NCBI GenBank assembly: GCA_003220225.1
Contig: QHRU01000068.1
Span: forward strand, 1 to 64,000
DNA from: Candidatus Rokuibacteriota bacterium
GTDB lineage: Bacteria > Methylomirabilota > Methylomirabilia > Rokubacteriales > CSP1-6
Direction: 5' to 3'
Length of the DNA: 64,000 bases
Shown here: in pieces, positions 59,631-64,000 of the stretch
Numbering within the stretch: position 1 is the stretch's first letter
How the letters are laid out: each line of letters starts with the position of its first letter
Notes under the pieces: generated by a model
The model's database searches: none
Seen by the model: the letters and a program-made list of their open reading frames with translations, nothing else
Told to the model about the DNA's origin: nothing
Made by a program: the position numbers and the translations under genes

Positions 59631-60895
59631 GCCCGGTACTTGCGGAAGGCCAGCGTCGCGTTGGTGCCGCCGAAGCCGAAGGCGTTCGACAGCGCCGTCT
59701 CGACGTCCTGCTTGCGCGCCTGGTTCGGGATGTAGTCGAGGTCGCAGTCGGGATCGGGCGTCTCGTAGTTGATCGTGGGCGGCAGCAGGCCGTGGTGCAG
59801 CGCGAGCACGGTCGCGATGGCCTCGATACCGCCGGCGGCGCCGAGCAGGTGCCCGGTCATCGACTTGGTGGACGACACGGCCAGCTTCCGCGCGTGCTCG
59901 CCGAAGACCCGCTTGATGGCGAGCGTCTCGAACTTGTCGTTGTAGGGCGTCGAGGTGCCGTGCGCGTTGATGTAGTCGATGTCGGAGGGCGAGAGGCGCG
60001 CGTCCTGCAGCGCGCCGGCCATCGCGCGCGCGGCGCCGTCGCCCTCGGGATCGGGCGCCGTCATGTGATGCGCGTCGCCCGTCATCCCGTACCCCACGAT
60101 CTCGCCGTAGATCCGGGCGTCGCGCCCGCGCGCGTGCTCGAGCGACTCCAGCACGAGGACGCCCCCGCCCTCGCCGCACACGAAGCCGTCGCGCCCGGCG
60201 TCGAACGGCCGCGACGCCTTCTGCGGCTCGTCGTTGCGCGTCGACATCGCCTTCATCGAGCAGAAGCCCGCGATGGTCAGCGGCACCACGATGGCCTCCG
60301 CGCCGCCCGCGATCATCACGTCGGCGTCGCCGCGCTGGATCAGGCGGAAGGCGTCGCCGAGCGCGTGGTTGCCGGTGGCGCAGGCGGTGACCACGGCGGA
60401 GTTTGGCCCCTTGGCGCCGAAGCGCATCGAGACGAGCCCGGACGCCATGTTGACGATCAGCATCGGGATGAAGAACGGCGAGACGCGGTCGGGGCCCTTC
60501 TCGATGAGCATCTTGTGCGCGTCGAGGAGCGAGGAGATGCCGCCGATGCCCGAGCCGATGAGCACGCCGAAGCGCGTGCCGTCCAGCCTGGCCGGGTCGA
60601 GGCCGGAGTCCTCGACGGCCATGACGGAGCACGCCATCGCGTACTTGAGGTACGGGTCGAGCCGGCGCGCGTCCTTCTTGTCGACGTACTTCAGCTCGTC
60701 GAAATTGCGGACCTCGCCGGCGATGCGCGTGACGAACTGGAACTCGCCGCTCGCCGTCTTGGTCTGCGCGTCGAACTTCGTGATCGGGCCGATGCCGGAC
60801 TTGCCCTGCGTCAGCGCGGACCAGAACTCGGTGACGTCGTTGCCAAGGGGCGTGAGCGCGCCCATGCCCGTGACGACGACGCGGCGGGGTTCCAC
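59627..60895 (-). CDS. fabF: 3-oxoacyl-[ACP] synthase II
   Basis: Elongating condensing enzyme of type II fatty-acid synthesis. The catalytic triad is Cys172 in [16 protein letters not shown], His in [11 protein letters not shown] and His in [13 protein letters not shown]; the C-terminal FGFGGTNA is typical. The 422-residue length is normal. It follows acpP by four bases in the plsX-fabH-fabD-fabG-acpP-fabF run, and the RNase III-like gene follows. Confidence 0.97.
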   Translation of the reverse strand: MEPRRVVVTGMGALTPLGNDVTEFWSALTQGKSGIGPITKFDAQTKTASGEFQFVTRIAGEVRNFDELKYVDKKDARRLDPYLKYAMACSVMAVEDSGLDPARLDGTRFGVLIGSGIGGISSLLDAHKMLIEKGPDRVSPFFIPMLIVNMASGLVSMRFGAKGPNSAVVTACATGNHALGDAFRLIQRGDADVMIAGGAEAIVVPLTIAGFCSMKAMSTRNDEPQKASRPFDAGRDGFVCGEGGGVLVLESLEHARGRDARIYGEIVGYGMTGDAHHMTAPDPEGDGAARAMAGALQDARLSPSDIDYINAHGTSTPYNDKFETLAIKRVFGEHARKLAVSSTKSMTGHLLGAAGGIEAIATVLALHHGLLPPTINYETPDPDCDLDYIPNQARKQDVETALSNAFGFGGTNATLAFRKYRA

Positions 60896-60899
60896 GGCT

Positions 60900-61136
60900 C
60901 TACGAGTTGTCCTTGATGTACTGGATGGCGTCGCCGACGGTCACGATCTTCTCGGCGTCCTCGTCCGGGATCTGGATGTCGAAGTGCTCCTCCAGGGCCA
61001 TGACGAGCTCGACGGTATCGAGGGAGTCGGCGCCCAGGTCTTCGATGAACTTCGCGGCCGGAGTGACGTCGTCCTCCTCCACCCCGAGCTGCTCGATGAT
61101 GATCTCCTTCACCTTGTCCTCGACTGACTTCGCCAT
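60900..61136 (-). CDS. acpP: Acyl carrier protein
   Basis: A 78-residue acidic four-helix protein. The phosphopantetheine Ser is S38 in [18 protein letters not shown] chose the ATG at 61136 ([12 protein letters not shown]) because it gives the standard N-terminus and has GGAGGGGG just upstream; the longer frame start has no support. It carries growing acyl chains for the fab enzymes encoded on both sides. Confidence 0.97.
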   Translation of the reverse strand: MAKSVEDKVKEIIIEQLGVEEDDVTPAAKFIEDLGADSLDTVELVMALEEHFDIQIPDEDAEKIVTVGDAIQYIKDNS

Positions 61137-61171
61137 GAACCCCCTCCGGATGGGGAAGTTGACACCGTGGC

Positions 61172-61918
61172 TCACATGTAGAGGCCGCCGTTGACGTGGA
61201 AGACCTGCCCTGTCACGTAGGCAGCCCCGTCTCCGGCCAGGAATCCTACCATTTCCGCCACCTCACGGGCGGTTCCGATGCGCTTGAGCGGCACCTGCGC
61301 CAGCAGCGCGTCGCGGGCGTCCGCCGGCAGCGCGGCGGCCATGTCGGTCTCGACGAGCCCGGGCGCCACCGCGTTCACCAGAATGCCCCAGTGCGCCAGC
61401 TCGCGCGCGGTCGCTTTCGTCAGCCCGATCAGCCCCGCTTTGGCCGCCGAGTAGTTCGCCTGGCCGGCGTTGCCCATGGCGCCGGCGGTGGAGGCGATGT
61501 TGATGATGCGCCCGCCGGTCTTCCTGCGCACCATCGCCTTGCTGGCGGCGCGGATCATGAGGAAGGCGCCCTTGAGATTGGTCTCCAGCACGCGGTCCCA
61601 GTCCTCGTCCTTCATCCTGATGACGAGACCGTCGCGCGTGATGCCCGCGTTGTTGACGAGCACGTCGAGGTGCCCGAAGCGCTCGCGGGCCATCTCCACC
61701 AGCCGGTCGGCGCCCTCGCGCCTGGCCGCGTCCGCCACCAGTCCCCCCACCGGCGCGCCGTCGCGGGCGAGCTCCTTCAGCGCGATGTTCAGCCGGTCGG
61801 CGTCGCGGCCCGAGATGACCACGCTGGCGCCGTGCTCGAGCATCCAGGCGGCGATGGCGAGACCGATGCCGCGCGTGCCGCCGGTGACGACCGCGACCTT
61901 GCCGGTCAGATCGCTCAC
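61172..61918 (-). CDS. fabG: 3-oxoacyl-[ACP] reductase
   Basis: A 248-residue [11 protein letters not shown] cofactor loop, [10 protein letters not shown], Ser in [19 protein letters not shown] and the C-terminal [12 protein letters not shown], all FabG-specific. It uses NADPH (ISGRDADRL keeps the basic residue). The GTG start overlaps the fabD stop (GTGA), so it is coupled to that gene, and position before acpP is canonical. Confidence 0.96.
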   Translation of the reverse strand: MSDLTGKVAVVTGGTRGIGLAIAAWMLEHGASVVISGRDADRLNIALKELARDGAPVGGLVADAARREGADRLVEMARERFGHLDVLVNNAGITRDGLVIRMKDEDWDRVLETNLKGAFLMIRAASKAMVRRKTGGRIINIASTAGAMGNAGQANYSAAKAGLIGLTKATARELAHWGILVNAVAPGLVETDMAAALPADARDALLAQVPLKRIGTAREVAEMVGFLAGDGAAYVTGQVFHVNGGLYM

Positions 61919-62841
61919 CTGACTGCCGCCACGGCTTTGTCGAGGCCCGGGGGATCTTCGACGGCGAAGCCGCGCGCGTCCTCGACGATGCGCCGGGTCA
62001 GCGCCGTCAGCACGCGGCCGGGACCGACCTCCACGAACGCGGTGGCGCCCTCGGCGGCGAGACGCTGCACGCATTCCGTCCAGCGCACGGGACTCGCGAC
62101 CTGGCGCAGGAGGAACGGCACGACGTCCTTGGCCGCGCGCGTGACGCCGGCGTCCACGTTGCGGACGACGGGGATCGCCGGGTCGCTCACCGCGAGGCCG
62201 GCGAGCGCCTGGCCGAGCCGCTCGGCGGCCGGCGTCATCAGCGAGCAGTGGAACGGCGCGCTCACGGGCAGGAGCACGCTCTTGCGCCCGCCGCGCTCCG
62301 CGGCCAGGGCCACCGCCCGCTCGACGGCGGGCCGGTCGCCGGCGATGACGATCTGCTGCGCGGAGTTCACGTTGGCGACCTCGACCACCTGCCCCTGCGC
62401 GGCGTCGCGCGTCACGGCCTCGACCACGTCCAGCGGCAGGCCCATGATGGCGGCCATGGCGCCGGTGCCGACGGGCACCGCCTCCTGCATGAACTCGCCA
62501 CGCTTGCGCACGACGCTGATCGCGTCACGCAAGCGCATCGCTCCGGCCACCACGAGCGCGGAGTATTCCCCGAGGCTGTGGCCGGCGGCCAGCGCGGGAC
62601 GGAGGCCGCGCTCGGCGCAGGCGGCGGCCGCGGCGACGCTCGCCGTGAGGACGGCCGGCTGCGTGTTGGCCGTCAGCGCCAGCTCGCTCTCCGGCCCCTC
62701 GAACATCACGCGGCGCAGGTCGAAGCCGAGGGCGGCGTTGGCTTCCTCGAAGACGGCGCGCGCGCCGGCGGAGGCGTCGTGGAACGCCTTGCCCATGCCG
62801 ACAGACTGCGAACCCTGGCCCGGGAAGAGGAACGCGATCAT
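61915..62841 (-). CDS. fabD: Malonyl-CoA:ACP transacylase
   Basis: A 308-residue acyltransferase. The nucleophile is S89 in GHSLGEYSALV, the catalytic His in APFHCSLM, and the N-terminal FPGQGSQ and the Arg-containing RKRGEFMQEA helix (malonyl carboxylate binding) are present. It loads malonyl groups onto AcpP. It lies about 50 bp after fabH, with a stop-associated hairpin element between. Confidence 0.96.
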   Translation of the reverse strand: MIAFLFPGQGSQSVGMGKAFHDASAGARAVFEEANAALGFDLRRVMFEGPESELALTANTQPAVLTASVAAAAACAERGLRPALAAGHSLGEYSALVVAGAMRLRDAISVVRKRGEFMQEAVPVGTGAMAAIMGLPLDVVEAVTRDAAQGQVVEVANVNSAQQIVIAGDRPAVERAVALAAERGGRKSVLLPVSAPFHCSLMTPAAERLGQALAGLAVSDPAIPVVRNVDAGVTRAAKDVVPFLLRQVASPVRWTECVQRLAAEGATAFVEVGPGRVLTALTRRIVEDARGFAVEDPPGLDKAVAAVR

Positions 62842-62858
62842 CGTTCGATCATTTCACC

Positions 62859-62892
62859 GCTCGCCTCGCCGGAGGCACCGGCTCGGCTCGCA
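62859..62892 (-). repeat. Short stop-associated hairpin element (fabH-fabD gap)
   Basis: Thirty-four bases right after the fabH TAG, with the same ends (TGCGAGCCG, GAGGCGAGC) as the element after the RRM gene, but an internal GCCGG/CCGGC hairpin of different sequence. Both genes end in a TGG-TAG. Confidence 0.65.
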
Positions 62893-63873
62893 CTACCATC
62901 GCATCAAAGCGGTGCCCCACGCGAAGCCGCCGCCGAAGGCCGCGATCAGGATCAAGTCCCCTTTCTTGATGCGCCCGGTGGCCAGCGCCTCCTCCAGCGC
63001 CACGTACACCGACGCGGCGCCCGTGTTGCCGTAGCGGTCCACGTTGACGAAGACGCGCTCCATCGGCAGGCTCACGCGCTTGGCCGCCGCCTCGATGATG
63101 CGGAGGTTCGCCTGGTGCGGGATGAAGAGCGTCACGTCGGCGGCGGTGAGCCCGTTGCGGGTGAGGATCCGTTCGGTGCACTCGGCGAACATGCGCACGG
63201 CGACCTTGAAGACCTCGGCGCCCTTCATCTTCGCGTAGTGCATGCGCTTGTCGATCGTCTCGTGGGTGGCCGGGTAGCGGGAGCCGCCGCCCGGCATGTA
63301 GAGGAGGTCCCAGTACTGGCCGTCGGAATAGAGGTCGAAATCGATGAGCCCGCTCTCGTCGGTGGAGGGCTCGAGCACGGCGGCGCCGGCGGCGTCGGCC
63401 AGCAGCACGCAGGTGCCGCGGTCGGTGAAGTCGGTGATCTTCGACAGCGTCTCCGCCCCCACGCACAGCACGCGGCGGTACTTGCCCGTCTGGATGAACT
63501 GCGCGCCGATGGACAGGCTGTAGACGGAGCCCGCGCAGGCGGCCAGCATGTCGATCGAGCCGATGCGCTTGCAGCCGAGGCGGTGCTGGAGGATGTTGCC
63601 GACGGTCGGGAAGATCATGTCGGGCGTCGTGGTGCCGACCGCGATGAACTCGATGTCCTCGGGCACCAGGTTGGCCCGCTCGATGGCCTGCTGCGCCGCT
63701 TTGAGCGCGAGGTCGGACGTCGCCTCGGTCTCGTCCGCGATGTGCCGCTCCCGGATGCCGCTGCGCTGGACGATCCACTCGTCGTCGGTCTCGACCATCT
63801 TCTCGAGGTCGGCGTTGGTGAGGATGCGCTTGGGCGCATACGCGCCCACTCCGACGATCTTCGCCCGCGTCAT
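62893..63873 (-). CDS. fabH: 3-oxoacyl-[ACP] synthase III
   Basis: Starts fatty-acid synthesis by condensing acetyl-CoA (or a branched primer) with malonyl-ACP. The triad is Cys113 in DMLAACAGSVYSL, His in FIPHQANLRII and Asn in DRYGNTGAAS. The 326-residue length is normal. The ATG overlaps the plsX stop. Primer preference cannot be read from the sequence. Confidence 0.96.
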   Translation of the reverse strand: MTRAKIVGVGAYAPKRILTNADLEKMVETDDEWIVQRSGIRERHIADETEATSDLALKAAQQAIERANLVPEDIEFIAVGTTTPDMIFPTVGNILQHRLGCKRIGSIDMLAACAGSVYSLSIGAQFIQTGKYRRVLCVGAETLSKITDFTDRGTCVLLADAAGAAVLEPSTDESGLIDFDLYSDGQYWDLLYMPGGGSRYPATHETIDKRMHYAKMKGAEVFKVAVRMFAECTERILTRNGLTAADVTLFIPHQANLRIIEAAAKRVSLPMERVFVNVDRYGNTGAASVYVALEEALATGRIKKGDLILIAAFGGGFAWGTALMRW

Positions 63874-64000
63874 TCGCGGCCTCCCTCCCGGCCCCCGCGC
63901 GCGACCTCCGCCTCCAGCGCGGCCCGAATGTGCTCGTTGAGGCCCTTCTTCGCCCATTCCCCGGCCACGCGCACGGCGTTCTTGATGGCCTTCGCCGGTG
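63870..64000 (-). CDS. plsX: Phosphate acyltransferase PlsX, C-terminal part
   Basis: The window ends inside this gene; only the last 42 codons are present. They read AIKNAVRVAGEWAKKGLNEH followed by an acidic/arginine-rich end, which is the C-terminal helix pair of PlsX (the AIKNAI motif). The stop overlaps the fabH start (ATGA). PlsX makes acyl-phosphate from acyl-ACP for phospholipid synthesis and commonly leads the fab operon, which supports the call despite the short visible part. Confidence 0.85.
   Translation of the reverse strand, partial: PAKAIKNAVRVAGEWAKKGLNEHIRAALEAEVARGGREGGRE

Overview
The window is very GC-rich, with few and short intergenic gaps and many stop/start overlaps of the ATGA or GTGA type. 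No rRNA, tRNA, phage, integrase or complete insertion sequence was recognised. Gene content fits an uncultivated soil or subsurface bacterium: two xanthine-dehydrogenase-family molybdenum hydroxylase large subunits (only one with a small subunit beside it), several corrinoid and homocysteine methyltransferases, ABC importers, amidohydrolases, sigma-54 signalling and a Gram-negative-style fab cluster. A Rokubacteria/NC10 (Methylomirabilota)-like lineage is my best inference. Nothing in the window proves the taxonomy.

Layout. 1-10.2 kb: hypothetical membrane protein, family-5 uracil-DNA glycosylase, asparaginase-threonine dehydratase pair, PlsC, DksA-like protein, acetyl-CoA synthetase, an MHS-type transporter and an ACT-malic enzyme (acetate/C4-acid metabolism). 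10.3-16.6 kb: remnant of an acyl-CoA synthetase, TPR-retropepsin protein, DUF169-UroD/MtaA fusion, DinB protein, orphan CoxL-like subunit, RRM protein. 16.7-27.2 kb (minus strand): small receiver protein and, separately, a six-gene run of shikimate kinase, homocysteine methyltransferase-MTHFR, amidase, N-acyl-D-amino-acid deacylase, soluble multi-GAF histidine kinase and NtrC-type regulator. 27.4-33.7 kb: Tat-exported two-subunit molybdenum hydroxylase, AI-2E-type permease, and a three-gene split methionine-synthase-like corrinoid module. 33.7-38.6 kb: CHASE2 adenylate cyclase divergent from a class II cAMP phosphodiesterase, then an MFS gene coupled to an ABC ATPase with altered catalytic motifs. 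38.8-41.6 kb: a signalling island (two receivers, a GAF protein, an isolated DUF4118 membrane segment). 42-48.1 kb: esterase, small exported proteins, an AhpD-like gene with an in-frame UGA at the CxxC motif, M28 peptidase, methyltransferase, Nudix and HAD hydrolases. 48.4-56.3 kb: a seven-gene catabolic/transport operon (glutamine-synthetase-like ligase, two SDRs, ABC importer, PLP gamma-family enzyme). 56.3-64 kb: UMF1-type MFS, site-2 protease homologue, then plsX-fabH-fabD-fabG-acpP-fabF and a degenerate RNase III.

The most notable signals are (i) the likely selenocysteine codon, with a fitting bSECIS hairpin, in the AhpD-like gene at 44086-44631; (ii) three copies of an element with a conserved core of about 80 nt held between long inverted arms. 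The arms differ in sequence from copy to copy but stay complementary, mostly through G.U wobbles on one strand; this points to a structured RNA or a mobile element aimed at hairpins. (iii) A double-hairpin intergenic repeat family that starts just after stop codons and in one case has become the C-terminus of a protein.
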